Notes: generated by a model not told the origin, from the letters alone. Numbered from the stretch's first letter, positions 9,591 through 18,353 are shown. The stretch: DNA of 64,000 bases from Sandaracinus amylolyticus (GCF_021631985.1 NZ_CP070225.1:62001-126000); one strand, 5' to 3'. Made by a program: numbers and translations.

Positions 9591-9598
9591 GGCCGTTC

Positions 9599-10516
9599 AT
9601 GCGCGTCGGGATCCTCACGCTCGCCCTCGCGGCCTCGGGGTGCGGCGCGGGCGCGGGAGCGGTCGAGGCGCGCGCGGAATGCGGGATCTACGGGGCTCCG
9701 CGCGAGACCGGGCGGGTCCGGAACGCGGCCCTCGACGAGGTCTCGGGAATCGTGGCGAGCCGCGCCCATCCCGGCGTCCTCTGGGCCCACAACGACTCGG
9801 GCGACGGGCCGCGCCTCTTCGCGATCGACGCCGAAGCGGGCGCGTCGCGCGGCGAGTGGTTGCTCGAGGGCGCGTCGGCGCGCGACTGGGAGGACATCGC
9901 GATCGAGGTGATCGAGGGTGCGCCCGACCGCCTGTGGATCGGGGACGTCGGCGACAACGGGGCGCGCAACGGGCGGGTCCCGCCGCGCGACTCGGTGATC
10001 GTCCTGCGCGTCGACGAGCCCGAGCCCCTGCCCGAGCAGGAGGCGCAGGAGGCGGCGCGCCCGCTCGCGTACCAGACGATCGTGCTGCGTTATCCCGATC
10101 GCCCGCGCGACGCCGAAGCGATCGCGATCGATCCGCCGAGCGGTGATCTCTTCGTGCTCGCGAAGGAAGACGCCGGCGCGTCCGACGTGTTCGTCGCGCG
10201 CGCTCCGCTCGCCGATGGCGAGACCCGCACGCTCGAGCGCGTCGCGATGATCCAGCTCGCGAGCATGATCACCGCCGCGGACGTCTCGTCCGACGGGCAC
10301 GAGCTGATCGTGCGCACGTACCGCGACGTCGCGTGGTGGCGCCGCGATCGCGACGAGGGCTGGGCCGACGCGCTCGCGCGCCCCGCGATCCTCCTGCCCC
10401 ACGCCGAAGAGCCGCAGGGCGAAGCGATCGCGTTCGAGGCGCGCGGCGCCGGCTTCTACACGATCTCGGAAGGCGACCATCCGCCGATCTGGCTCTCCGC
10501 GCGCTGCACCGACTGA
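9599..10516 (+). CDS. Propeller-like lipoprotein, function unknown
   Basis: A 305-residue predicted lipoprotein. The signal peptide MRVGILTLALAASGC places the lipidated Cys at 15. The mature protein has repeated blade-like segments, for example GIVASRAHPGVLWAHNDSG, DWEDIAIEVIEG and WIGDVGDN, which fit an esterase-like or SdiA-regulated-type beta-propeller. It lacks a recognisable catalytic triad, so a binding or sensing role is as likely as an enzymatic one. It has no upstream Shine-Dalgarno and a -10-like TATTCT just before the ATG. It ends 5 bp before a full copy of repeat family A. Confidence 0.8.
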   Translation: MRVGILTLALAASGCGAGAGAVEARAECGIYGAPRETGRVRNAALDEVSGIVASRAHPGVLWAHNDSGDGPRLFAIDAEAGASRGEWLLEGASARDWEDIAIEVIEGAPDRLWIGDVGDNGARNGRVPPRDSVIVLRVDEPEPLPEQEAQEAARPLAYQTIVLRYPDRPRDAEAIAIDPPSGDLFVLAKEDAGASDVFVARAPLADGETRTLERVAMIQLASMITAADVSSDGHELIVRTYRDVAWWRRDRDEGWADALARPAILLPHAEEPQGEAIAFEARGAGFYTISEGDHPPIWLSARCTD

Positions 10517-10521
10517 AGAGT

Positions 10522-10614
10522 GTCCAAAATCGGCTCGCCCGCTCAGGGCCCTCCCGTCCACGTGCTTCGCACGCTCCCGTGCGGGCCCTGCGCGAGCGAG
10601 CACTCCAGCTGGAC
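10522..10614. repeat. Dispersed structured repeat, family A, full copy
   Basis: A 93-bp element between convergent genes. It has three nested stems: outer GCTCGC with GCGAGC, middle GGGCCC with GGGCCC, and an inner hairpin CGTGC-TTC-GCACG. The ends are GTCCA and TGGAC. Full copies of the same design are at 30031-30201 (two) and 54944-55038, with compensating changes in the stems. Confidence 0.85.
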
Positions 10615-10625
10615 CGACTGATCGA

Positions 10626-12014
10626 TCACGCAGCGAGCGCGGGCTCGCTCGGGGCGTCGTCCTTCGCCTCGCGCTCGAGGCGCGCGCGCGACTCCACCGC
10701 GAGCGGCTTCCACGCACCGCTCTCGACGCGGATCCAGCAGAGCACCGCGAGCACGAGGATCTCGGTGCAGAGCCCGATCCATCCGCCGAGCGCGCCGAGC
10801 CCGAGCTCGCGCCCGAGGAACCACGCGAGCGGCGGCGTGCACACCCACGCCGTGCAGATGCCGAGCATCGCGGGCACGCGCACGTCACCCGCGCCGCGCA
10901 GCACGCCGCGCGCGACCACCACTGCGCCGTCCGCGATCTGGAAGAACGCGGCGACGCGCAGCAGACCGAGCGCCGTCGTCGCGAGCGCGACGTCGTCGGT
11001 GAAGCACGCGACGATCGGCACTCCGAGCACCGTGAAGATCAGCGTGCACGCGCCGGTGTAGAGCGCCGCACCGACGAGCCCGACGTGCGCGATCCGCTTC
11101 ACGAGCCCGTCCTCGTTCGCCCCGACCGCCTGCCCGGCGAGCACCGAGCCCGCTTCACCGAGCGCGATGGTCGGCAGGAACGAGAAGTGGATCACCTGCA
11201 AGGCGATCTGGTGCGCGGCCATCTGCACTTCGCCGAGCAGCGACACGATCGTCGTCAGCAGCGCGAAGCTGCCCATCTCGAGCAGGAACTGCAGGCCCGT
11301 GGGCACGCCGATGCGCCAGAGCGCGAGCGCGTGACGTGCGCGGGTGATCGAGATCGGGAAGCCGTCGCGCGACTGCGCGACGATCACCACCGCGAGCTCG
11401 ACGCCGTGACCGAGCACCGTGGCCCACGCGCTGCCGCGCACGCCCCAGCCCAGCTGGATCACCATGAGCCAGTTGAGCGCGATGTTCGCGGCGTTGCCGA
11501 CGAGCGCGGCGACCATCGGCGAGCGTGTGTCTCCGTCGCCGTAGCGGAACTCGCGCAGCGCGACGAACGCGAGGACGAAGGGCGCGCCGAGCACGCGGAT
11601 CGCGAGGTACGCGCTCGCGTTCTCGCCTGCCGCGGTCGACGCCGCGAGATGCGGTAAGAGCTGCGCGAGGCCTTGTCCGAGCACGAGCGTCGCGATGCCG
11701 AGCACGATCGCGAGCGCGAGCCCCGCACCGAGGTGCGCGCCGAGCTCGCCGCGTCGATCGGCGCCGACCGACTGCGAGACCAGCACTTTCACGCCGCGCA
11801 AGAGGCCCATCGGGAAGCAGAGCAGCGCGAACGTCGCGGTGCCTGCGAGCCCGACGCCCGCGAGCGCCGAAGGACCGAGCCGGCCGACGAAGAGCGTGTC
11901 GACCAGCGTCATCACACCGAACGAGAGCATCGAGATCGCGATCGGCCACGACAGCCGTGCGAGCTCGAGCATGGGTCTCTCTCTCCAGGGCAGTTGGCGA
12001 TGACGATTGGACAT
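10626..12014 (-). CDS. MATE family efflux transporter
   Basis: A 462-residue inner-membrane protein with about 12 hydrophobic segments in two related halves, the length and layout of the MATE (MatE) multidrug exporters that move cationic drugs out in exchange for Na+ or H+. Family-like segments include LSWPIAISMLSFGVMTLVDT at the start, GLAGTATFALLCFPMGLLRG, and in the second half MGSFALLTTIVSLLGEVQMA and ALQVIHFSFLPTIALGEAGS. The ATG at 12014 is preceded by GGAG. The transported compound cannot be read from the sequence. A T-rich terminator at 12056-12089 separates it from the small ORF upstream. Confidence 0.92.
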   Translation of the reverse strand: MSNRHRQLPWRERPMLELARLSWPIAISMLSFGVMTLVDTLFVGRLGPSALAGVGLAGTATFALLCFPMGLLRGVKVLVSQSVGADRRGELGAHLGAGLALAIVLGIATLVLGQGLAQLLPHLAASTAAGENASAYLAIRVLGAPFVLAFVALREFRYGDGDTRSPMVAALVGNAANIALNWLMVIQLGWGVRGSAWATVLGHGVELAVVIVAQSRDGFPISITRARHALALWRIGVPTGLQFLLEMGSFALLTTIVSLLGEVQMAAHQIALQVIHFSFLPTIALGEAGSVLAGQAVGANEDGLVKRIAHVGLVGAALYTGACTLIFTVLGVPIVACFTDDVALATTALGLLRVAAFFQIADGAVVVARGVLRGAGDVRVPAMLGICTAWVCTPPLAWFLGRELGLGALGGWIGLCTEILVLAVLCWIRVESGAWKPLAVESRARLEREAKDDAPSEPALAA

Positions 12015-12055
12015 GACGAATCTCCGGGAACGAGAAGGAAAGGGCTGAAAACGAA

Positions 12056-12089
12056 GAAGGCCGCGGGTCCTCTCGGAGCCGCGGCCTTC
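12056..12089 (-). terminator. Rho-independent terminator of the small upstream gene
   Basis: An 11-bp perfect stem GAAGGCCGCGG / CCGCGGCCTTC with a 12-nt loop. On the minus strand it is followed by TTCGTTTTC, the T-rich tail expected of an intrinsic terminator. It lies 27 bp after the stop of the ORF at 12116-12301 and supports that ORF being transcribed. Confidence 0.8.
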
Positions 12090-12115
12090 GTGCTTCTCTC
12101 GGATCGTGGAGCGCT

Positions 12116-12301
12116 CTAGGGGGAGGCTCGACCGATCCCGCGCACGCGGGCCGCGACGACGTACGGGCGCTTGCTGACGAGTCCGACCGCGACGAGTCCG
12201 TCGGCGACGGGACGCCATGCGCCTGCGTTCGGACGGGACGCGCTCGGGAGGGAGTCGCTCGCACGGCGCATCGCGAAGCGGATGTGGCTCGTGCGGGACA
12301 T
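12116..12301 (-). CDS. Small protein of unknown function
   Basis: A 61-residue ORF starting at an ATG. Codons end mostly in G or C, like the surrounding real genes, and an intrinsic terminator lies just downstream, both of which argue for a real gene. The product is basic and has a C-terminal stretch GLVAVGLVSKRPYVVAARVR that could form beta strands or a short hydrophobic segment. No family is recognised. No clear ribosome site is visible. It could alternatively be a transcribed non-coding or leader region upstream of the MATE gene. Confidence 0.5.
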   Translation of the reverse strand: MSRTSHIRFAMRRASDSLPSASRPNAGAWRPVADGLVAVGLVSKRPYVVAARVRGIGRASP

Positions 12302-12335
12302 GGAGGTCGCACTCTGACCGTGCGACTCGGAGCGG

Positions 12336-12716
12336 TCAAGGGCGCGGATCGATGCCGTGATCGCGACGGAACTCGAGGCACTGCCAGCTGCCGCGCTCGA
12401 ACTCGCGACACGTGGTCCCGCGGACGTCGTAGATCGCGCACGCGTTCGGCGCGCCCGGGATGCCGAGGTGCACGCACGCGCCGCGATCGTCGGTCGCGAA
12501 CGCCATCTCGCCGAAGTGACCGGGCTGCAGCTGCTCGGCGAGGTCGTCGCGACCGATGCGGCGCCAGCGCACGATGTCCTCGGCGGGCACGAGGATGCGC
12601 CCGTCGTGCCCGGTGCGGCAGCACGCGCCGCAGGTCAGGCAGTCGAGCTCGCGCGCGTCGGGCCGATCCACGCGCGCGATCCTGCGGCGCGACCCCGAGA
12701 GCGTCCAGTTGGTCAC
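12336..12716 (-). CDS. YkgJ-type cysteine-cluster protein
   Basis: A protein of about 126 residues with the CxxCxxCC cluster (CLTCGACC) followed by further Cys at CVHL, ACAIYD, TCREFERGSW and QC. This arrangement defines the YkgJ / CxxCxxCC family, presumed metal (Fe or Zn) binding proteins without a settled biochemical role. The C-terminal region CREFERGSWQCLEFRRDHGI is typical. The start is uncertain: GTG at 12716 leaves 65 bp to the divergent lipoprotein at 12782, whereas the open frame reaches a GTG at 12752. Confidence 0.82.
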   Translation of the reverse strand: MTNWTLSGSRRRIARVDRPDARELDCLTCGACCRTGHDGRILVPAEDIVRWRRIGRDDLAEQLQPGHFGEMAFATDDRGACVHLGIPGAPNACAIYDVRGTTCREFERGSWQCLEFRRDHGIDPRP

Positions 12717-12781
12717 CCAGATGGCGCTTGTGATCCTCGGTCGTCGTGCCACTCTGGCCGGACTTCTTCAGGAGGCACTTC

Positions 12782-14509
12782 GTGAAAAGCACGTGGATTC
12801 GTGCCGCGCTCGTCGTCGCTGCGCTGACGACGACACTCGTCGCGTGCGGCGACGACGATGGTGGTGGTGACGTGGACGCGGGCCGCGCCGATGCGGGCCG
12901 AGCCGACGCGGGTCGCAGCGACTCGGGGACGACGCCGACGGAAGACGGCGGGTTCGACGCGGGTGGCGAGGACGCCGGTGATGTCGACGGCGGCGACGTC
13001 GACGGTGGTGACGTCGACGGTGGCGCTGACGACGCGGGCACCGACGGCGGCGGCGCAGATGCCGGCACGACCGACGGTGGAGTCATGGTGACCGACCCCG
13101 CCGCGACGTCGGCTCAGATCGGCGCGGTGCGCGCGGCGGACGACGGAACGATCGATCTCGACATCGACGAGGCGGTCGTGACGTATCTCAAGCCGGCGGT
13201 CGGAACGGACCCCGAGGGCTTCTTCCTCCAGGCGCAGCCCGACGGGCCCGCTGTCTTCGTGGCGATCGCTGCCGCGACGCTGACGCCGGCGCCGGAGGTC
13301 GGCGACGTCGTGTCGTTCACCGCGACCGAGGTCGCGAGTGCGCAGGGCCGGCGCCAGATCACGATGGTGAGTGGCTGGGCCGTGCTCGCGAGCGGCTTCG
13401 ACGTGAGCACGCTCGCGGTGGATCGCTCCGCCGCGACGGACCTCGTCAGCGCGCTGGGCACATACGAGGCGGAGCTGATCCAGCTCAACGGCACGATCAC
13501 CGGCGCCTTCGTGGGCAGCGGCACCGGCCACGAGGCCGCGCCGATCGACACCGCCGGCGTGACCGGCAGTGCCGACCTCCTGCTGCGCATGCCGACGACG
13601 CTGCGCGAGTCGCTGGACGCCGACGTCGATCTCGAGCCGGGCTGCGACTTCACGGCCACCGCGCCGATGTGGCGGTTCAACGCACGCGCGCAGCTGTCGG
13701 TGTACTTCGAGCCGGACGACATCGTCGTGACGTGCCCGGCGCCGACGGTCGATCGCGCCAGCGCGATCAGCGGGACCTCCGTCGCCGTCGTGTTCGACCG
13801 CGCGATCGATCCCGCGAGCGTGATGGCGAGCGGCGCGCAGTTCACGATCACCGGCGGAGTCACCGTGTCGGCAGCTGCCCTCAGCGATCGCACCGTGACG
13901 CTCACCACGAGCGCGCTGACGTCGGGGACGACCTACACCGTGACGGTCGCGGCGAGCGTGACCGATCTCGCCGGAGCGGCCGTCGACGCCTCGGCGAACA
14001 CCGCGACCTTCACCTACTCGGCGACCCTGCCGTGCACCGGCGTCGTGATCAACGAGCTGCGCGTGGCCGGGCCCGGCGGCGCCGGCGACGAGTTCATCGA
14101 GCTCGTGAACTGTGGCGCCACGGACGTGCCGCTCAGCGGGTATCGCCTCGTCTACCGCAGCGCGATGGGCACGACCGACACCGCGCTCCTCACGATCGGT
14201 GCGGTCACGCTGGCTCCGGGCGGGTACGCGCTGTTCGCGAACTCCGGCTTCACCGGCACGACCGTCGATGGCGCGTTCGCGAGCGGCCTCGCGGCGGGCG
14301 GTGGCGGGATCCAGCTGCGCGATATGGACGGCGCCGTGCTCGACTCGATGGGCTACGGCACCGCGACGAACGCGTTCGTCGAGGGCACTGCGGCACCGGT
14401 GCCCCCCAGTGGTCAGTCGGTCTCGCGCACGCCCAACGGCACCGACACCGGCGCGAACGCCGCGGACTTCGCCGTCAGCGCATCCACGCCGCGCGCGCCG
14501 AACATCTGA
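12782..14509 (+). CDS. Lipoprotein with DAG/DVDGG linker, Ig-like and lamin-tail domains (paralog 1)
   Basis: A 575-residue lipoprotein from a GTG at 12782, preceded by AGGAGG 6 nt upstream. The signal peptide ends TTLVAC (Cys22). A linker of about 80 residues is made of Asp/Ala/Gly repeats including three DVDGG units. Residues about 105-320 form a domain shared with the next gene (EGFFLQAQPDGPAVFVA). A bacterial Ig-like segment (VAVVFDRAIDPASV, TTSALTSGTTYTVTV) is at about 325-415. A C-terminal lamin-tail domain starts at VVINELRVAGPGGAGDEFIE and contains ALFANSGF. Such modules are common in secreted or surface proteins. A hairpin terminator follows at 14526. Confidence 0.82.
   Translation: MKSTWIRAALVVAALTTTLVACGDDDGGGDVDAGRADAGRADAGRSDSGTTPTEDGGFDAGGEDAGDVDGGDVDGGDVDGGADDAGTDGGGADAGTTDGGVMVTDPAATSAQIGAVRAADDGTIDLDIDEAVVTYLKPAVGTDPEGFFLQAQPDGPAVFVAIAAATLTPAPEVGDVVSFTATEVASAQGRRQITMVSGWAVLASGFDVSTLAVDRSAATDLVSALGTYEAELIQLNGTITGAFVGSGTGHEAAPIDTAGVTGSADLLLRMPTTLRESLDADVDLEPGCDFTATAPMWRFNARAQLSVYFEPDDIVVTCPAPTVDRASAISGTSVAVVFDRAIDPASVMASGAQFTITGGVTVSAAALSDRTVTLTTSALTSGTTYTVTVAASVTDLAGAAVDASANTATFTYSATLPCTGVVINELRVAGPGGAGDEFIELVNCGATDVPLSGYRLVYRSAMGTTDTALLTIGAVTLAPGGYALFANSGFTGTTVDGAFASGLAAGGGGIQLRDMDGAVLDSMGYGTATNAFVEGTAAPVPPSGQSVSRTPNGTDTGANAADFAVSASTPRAPNI
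12980..13024 (+). repeat. 15-bp tandem repeat encoding DVDGG x3
   Basis: Three in-frame 15-bp units inside the post-signal linker of the lamin-tail lipoprotein. A coding repeat that can expand or contract without shifting frame. Confidence 0.8.
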
Positions 14510-14525
14510 TCGACGCACGTTCCGC

Positions 14526-14569
14526 ACGACGAGGCGGTGCGCTCTTCGTGAGCGCGCCGCCTTCGTCGT
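14526..14569 (+). terminator. Long hairpin after lamin-tail lipoprotein 1
   Basis: An 18-bp stem with a single bulge (ACGACGA...GCGCT arms around CTTCGTG) 16 bp past the stop codon, followed by only short T stretches. Probably separates the two paralogous lipoprotein genes. Confidence 0.7.
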
Positions 14570-14658
14570 TCCGTCGCCCTCCTTGTCGAGCGTCCACCAC
14601 GTGTCGACGTCCTCGGCATGCGCGGCGGCTCTCACGAGCTGCGCGGGAGGACTTCGTG

Positions 14659-16377
14659 ATGGGGCGCATGGGCGGGCGTGCGGCGATGATCGCCGCGGCG
14701 CTGATGGTCGTGGCTTGTGGTGACGACGACGACGGCTCGATGGGCGGTGTCGATGCGGGACGCGTCGATGCCTCGATGTCGCTCGATGCCGCGACTCCAT
14801 TCGACGCGGGCGACGAGCTCGACGCGCAGATCGACGACGACGACGCGTCCACCGTCGCCGACGCGTCGAGCGACGACGCCGCCACCGACGACGACGCGTC
14901 CACCGACGATGCGAGCACGAGCGATGCGGGCACCGACGCGTACGTGCCCACCGACGACGCCGGCCTGACCGACTCGGCGCGCGCCATCCTCGCGCTCCGC
15001 GCGTCGAGCGGCGCGCTCGCGTCGCCGCAGTACCTCGACACGGTGCAGATCACCTACGTGCTCCCGCCCTTCGGCGACGATCCCGGCGGCGTGTTCGTGC
15101 AGCACGAGCTGCTCGGTCCCGCGATCTTCCTCGCGCTCGATCCCACGACCCTCGGCGACACGCCGGTGCGCGGCGCGTACGCGTCGTTCTCCGCGACCGA
15201 GACCGGGATCGTCGACGGACAGCATCGCGTCACCGCGATCGTGCCCGGCTCGTTCCAGTCGGGCGACACGCCGGTCCCGGGCTTCCTCGCGGAGCCCCAG
15301 GACGTCACCGCGATCGACGTGCCCGCGGAGCTCGACGATCTCGAGAGCGAGCTCACGCGCAATCGCGTGAGCGTCGTCTCCGACTACGTCGACTGCGGCC
15401 TCGATCACTGGTGCGCGGACATCACGACCGCGGGCGTGCCCACCGCGAGCCCGGCGACCTATCGCTTCCGCGCCGTGCAGTCGGTGATCGAGGCGTACGG
15501 CCTGCAGCGGCGCTGCTACCAGGAGATCGAGCTCACGCCGCTGTGGCGCTTCGACGCGCAGGCGCAGACCTCGGCGTGGTCGCCCGACGACTTCGCGGAC
15601 ATCGCGTGCCCGCTGGTGCGTGTGATCGGCGCCGTCGCGCTCGACACCACGACGGTCGCCGTGGTGTTCGATGCGCCGCTCGATCCCGCGACCGTCGCGG
15701 CCGCCGACTTCACGGTCACCGGCGCGACGGTCTCGAGCGTCGTGGTGAGCGGCTACGTCGCGACGCTCACGACGAGCGCGATGGCGCGCGGCTCGATGCA
15801 CACCGTGTCGGTCACCGGCGTGCAGGACGTGCTGGGCATCGACATCACCGCGTCCGCATCCGCCGAGCTGGTGGTACCGCCCGCGACGAATCGCCCGAAC
15901 GGAGCAGGCCAGATCGTCATCACCGAGATCATGGTGAACCCGTCGGGCGCCACCGAGACCGGTCGCGAGTGGATCGAGCTCGCGAACCCGAGCACGAGCG
16001 AGCCGCGCGTGCTCACCGGGTGCGTGCTGCGCGACGCAGCCGCGACGCACACGCTCGGTGCGCTCACGATCCCCGCGAACGGCCGGGTGACCCTCGCGAG
16101 CGGTGCGGACCCCGGCTTCGCCGAGACCTACGTCTACTCGGGCATCACGCTGGGCAACTCCGGCGACTCGGTGGTCATCGAGTGCGACGGCGTCGAGATC
16201 GATCGCGTCGACTACGACGGCGACTTCCAGTCGCGCGACGGATACTCGCTCAGCCTCGATCCCGATCTGCGCACCGCGTTCCACGACGACGCGACGACGA
16301 GCTGGTGCACCTCGATCGCGGCCTACGCGGCGATGGATCACGGCACGCCGGGCGCAGCGAACGAGGAGTGTCGCTGA
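14659..16377 (+). CDS. Lipoprotein with Asp-rich linker, Ig-like and lamin-tail domains (paralog 2)
   Basis: A 572-residue lipoprotein with the same plan as the preceding gene: signal peptide ending ALMVVAC (Cys20), a very acidic Asp/Ala/Ser linker of about 80 residues, a shared domain (PPFGDDPGGVFVQHELLGPA parallels its paralog), a WRFDAQAQTSAW segment matching WRFNARAQLSVY, an Ig-like segment VAVVFDAPLDPATV, and a C-terminal lamin-tail domain (IVITEIMVNPSGA, GREWIELANPS). Tandem duplication followed by strong divergence is the simplest explanation. GGGAGGA lies 7 nt before the ATG at 14659; a GTG at 14656 is possible. Confidence 0.82.
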   Translation: MGRMGGRAAMIAAALMVVACGDDDDGSMGGVDAGRVDASMSLDAATPFDAGDELDAQIDDDDASTVADASSDDAATDDDASTDDASTSDAGTDAYVPTDDAGLTDSARAILALRASSGALASPQYLDTVQITYVLPPFGDDPGGVFVQHELLGPAIFLALDPTTLGDTPVRGAYASFSATETGIVDGQHRVTAIVPGSFQSGDTPVPGFLAEPQDVTAIDVPAELDDLESELTRNRVSVVSDYVDCGLDHWCADITTAGVPTASPATYRFRAVQSVIEAYGLQRRCYQEIELTPLWRFDAQAQTSAWSPDDFADIACPLVRVIGAVALDTTTVAVVFDAPLDPATVAAADFTVTGATVSSVVVSGYVATLTTSAMARGSMHTVSVTGVQDVLGIDITASASAELVVPPATNRPNGAGQIVITEIMVNPSGATETGREWIELANPSTSEPRVLTGCVLRDAAATHTLGALTIPANGRVTLASGADPGFAETYVYSGITLGNSGDSVVIECDGVEIDRVDYDGDFQSRDGYSLSLDPDLRTAFHDDATTSWCTSIAAYAAMDHGTPGAANEECR

Positions 16378-16404
16378 GCTCGACGACGCGCCATCATCGC
16401 GGCG

Positions 16405-17007
16405 ATGAACGATCGCGTGATCGAGTTCTTCTTCGACGTCGGCTCTCCCTACACGTACCTCGCGGCCACGCAGGTCACGGCCATCGAGGGGCGCACCGGC
16501 GTGCGGGTGCGGCATCGTCCGTTCCTGCTCGGCGGCGTGTTCAAGGCCACCGGCAACACGCCTCCCGCGCAGGTCGCGTCGCGCGGGCGATGGATGGTGC
16601 AGGACCTCGGTCGCTGGGCCGTGAAGTACGGCGTGCCGTTCGCGATCGCGTCGCGCTTCCCGATCAACACGCTGGCCACGCAGCGTGTCCTCGCGGCCGC
16701 GGAGCGCGCGGGAGGCGAGGACGCGGTGCGCGCGCTCGCGCTGCCGCTCTTCCGTGCGTTCTGGGTCGAGGATCGCGACGTCTCGTCGCCCGCGGTCCTC
16801 GCCGAGGTCGCGAGCGCGTGCGGCCTCGACGGAACGACGCTGGTCGAGTCGGCGAACGCGCCGGAGACGAAGGACCTGCTGCGCGCGACCACCGAGGAGG
16901 CCGTCGTTCGCGGCGCGTTCGGCGCCCCGAGCTTCTTCGTCGGCGATCAGCTCTTCTTCGGCAACGACCGGATCGCACACCTCGAGGATCTCCTCGCATC
17001 ACATTGA
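16405..17007 (+). CDS. 2-hydroxychromene-2-carboxylate isomerase-like DsbA-fold protein
   Basis: A 200-residue cytoplasmic protein. It opens IEFFFDVGSPYTYLA, the glutathione-site Ser-Pro-Tyr/Ala signature of the HCCA isomerase branch of the DsbA/thioredoxin fold, which lacks the CxxC of true DsbA. Other family marks are RPFLLGGVF, TLATQRVLAAAE, FRAFWVEDRDVSSPAVLAE and GAFGAPSFFVGDQLFFGNDR. HCCA isomerases convert aromatic-ring breakdown intermediates in naphthalene-type pathways or act as kappa-class glutathione transferases. No catabolic neighbours exist here, so a general glutathione-dependent role is equally likely. Confidence 0.88.
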   Translation: MNDRVIEFFFDVGSPYTYLAATQVTAIEGRTGVRVRHRPFLLGGVFKATGNTPPAQVASRGRWMVQDLGRWAVKYGVPFAIASRFPINTLATQRVLAAAERAGGEDAVRALALPLFRAFWVEDRDVSSPAVLAEVASACGLDGTTLVESANAPETKDLLRATTEEAVVRGAFGAPSFFVGDQLFFGNDRIAHLEDLLASH

Positions 17008-17029
17008 TCCGCAGTGGGCGCACGCAGGG

Positions 17030-17035
17030 TATTCT
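17030..17035 (+). promoter_or_regulatory. -10-like hexamer TATTCT, leaderless candidate
   Basis: TATTCT ends 9 nt before the GTG at 17045, predicting an RNA with a leader of about 3 nt. The same hexamer stands in nearly the same place before the gene at 9599. Confidence 0.45.
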
Positions 17036-17044
17036 CGTCCCGGC

Positions 17045-18304
17045 GTGTCCCCACACGGTCGATCGCTCGTTGTGCTCGCGTCGGCGCTGTTCACCATCGC
17101 GTGTGGCCGCGTCGGGTACGACCCGCTCTCCACGCCGTTCCCGTTCGACGCCGGCGACCCGTCGATCGACGCCGGCACGCCGGCCGACGGGGGGGACCCC
17201 GACCTCGATGCGACCATCGATCCCGACGCCGCGACGCTCCCGCCCGGCACGCTGAGCGTGAGCGCCGGCGAGGATCACACCTGCGCGGTGCGCGACGGCC
17301 GCGTGCTCTGCTGGGGCAACGGCGAGAACGGCGAGCTCGGCGTCGCCTCGCTGGTGGTCACGACGGCGCCCGAAGAGGTCACCTTGCCCGCCCTCGCGGC
17401 GTGGGTCGGCGCCGGGAGCGAGCACACGTGCGCGCTGACGATCGCGGGCGAGACGTATTGCTGGGGCCGCAACGACCTCGGGCAGCTCGGCAACAACGGA
17501 TCGTCATCGAGCATCAGCGACGTCCCCACGACGCCGGTGGTGTCGCTCGCGAGCCCGACCGATCTCGACGTCGGCGGCCGGCACTCGGCCGCGGTCAGGG
17601 TGACCACGCGCGTCGTGTCCTGGGGCGACAACAGCTCGGGCCAGCTCGGCGACGACACCAGCGCGGGCTCGCGCTTCGCACCGGTCGACACGCGCTTCAA
17701 CGCGATCGACGTCGATGCGGGCGATCGGCATACATGTGCCATCCGCATGGATCGGACGCTGCGCTGCTGGGGGTCCAACGTCTACGGTCAGATCGGCGAT
17801 GGCAGCGGGCGCGATCAGAACGGGCCCGTCGTCGTCCCCGGCATGACCTCGGTGACCTCGGTGTCGGCAGGCGGCCGCCACACCTGCGCGATCACCAGCG
17901 ATCGCGGCGCGTTCTGCTGGGGCGCGGGCGACCTCGGACAGCTCAGCGACGGCGAGCCTCCCGCGAGCACGTCGGGGCCCACGCCGGTGCTCGATCTTCC
18001 CGAGCCTGCGGTGGAGATCTCCGCGGGTGGGCTCCACACCTGCGCGCGCGCCGCGAGCGGCGCGGTGTACTGCTGGGGCGACAACAGCACCGGCCAGCTC
18101 GGCGACGGCTCGACCACCGAGCGCCACGCGCCGGTCCTCGTGACCGGGCTCCCCGCCGCGGCATCGCTCTCCCTCGGCGCCTCGCACTCGTGCGCCACCA
18201 CGACCGATCGTCGCCTCTTCTGCTGGGGCAACGGCGCGGACGGTCGCCTCGGGGACGGCACGACCACGATGCGCACGTCGCCGGTCGAGATCGATCTGCC
18301 GTGA
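17045..18304 (+). CDS. RCC1-repeat (seven-bladed propeller) lipoprotein
   Basis: A 419-residue protein from a GTG at 17045. The signal peptide ends LFTIAC (Cys20), followed by GRVGYDPL, a start motif I associate with myxobacterial lipoproteins, and an Asp/Gly/Ala linker. Seven RCC1-type blades follow, each ending in a pattern such as CWGNGENGELG, CWGRNDLGQLG, CWGSNVYGQIG or CWGDNSTGQLG, and most with an HTCA motif. One blade has SWG instead of CWG. Seven blades make a closed propeller, so the fold is complete. Likely an envelope protein that binds another macromolecule; the partner is unknown. Confidence 0.88.
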   Translation: MSPHGRSLVVLASALFTIACGRVGYDPLSTPFPFDAGDPSIDAGTPADGGDPDLDATIDPDAATLPPGTLSVSAGEDHTCAVRDGRVLCWGNGENGELGVASLVVTTAPEEVTLPALAAWVGAGSEHTCALTIAGETYCWGRNDLGQLGNNGSSSSISDVPTTPVVSLASPTDLDVGGRHSAAVRVTTRVVSWGDNSSGQLGDDTSAGSRFAPVDTRFNAIDVDAGDRHTCAIRMDRTLRCWGSNVYGQIGDGSGRDQNGPVVVPGMTSVTSVSAGGRHTCAITSDRGAFCWGAGDLGQLSDGEPPASTSGPTPVLDLPEPAVEISAGGLHTCARAASGAVYCWGDNSTGQLGDGSTTERHAPVLVTGLPAAASLSLGASHSCATTTDRRLFCWGNGADGRLGDGTTTMRTSPVEIDLP

Positions 18305-18353
18305 CGCGTCGCGGCTTGCGTCCGAGCCTCGCGAATTCTAAGCGGTTCGCGAG

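Noticed and set aside
12870-13085. Repeating DNA near the start of the lamin-tail lipoprotein that could be taken for a CRISPR or tandem repeat array
   Set aside because: It is in frame and encodes an Asp/Ala/Gly linker; no spacers or cas genes.
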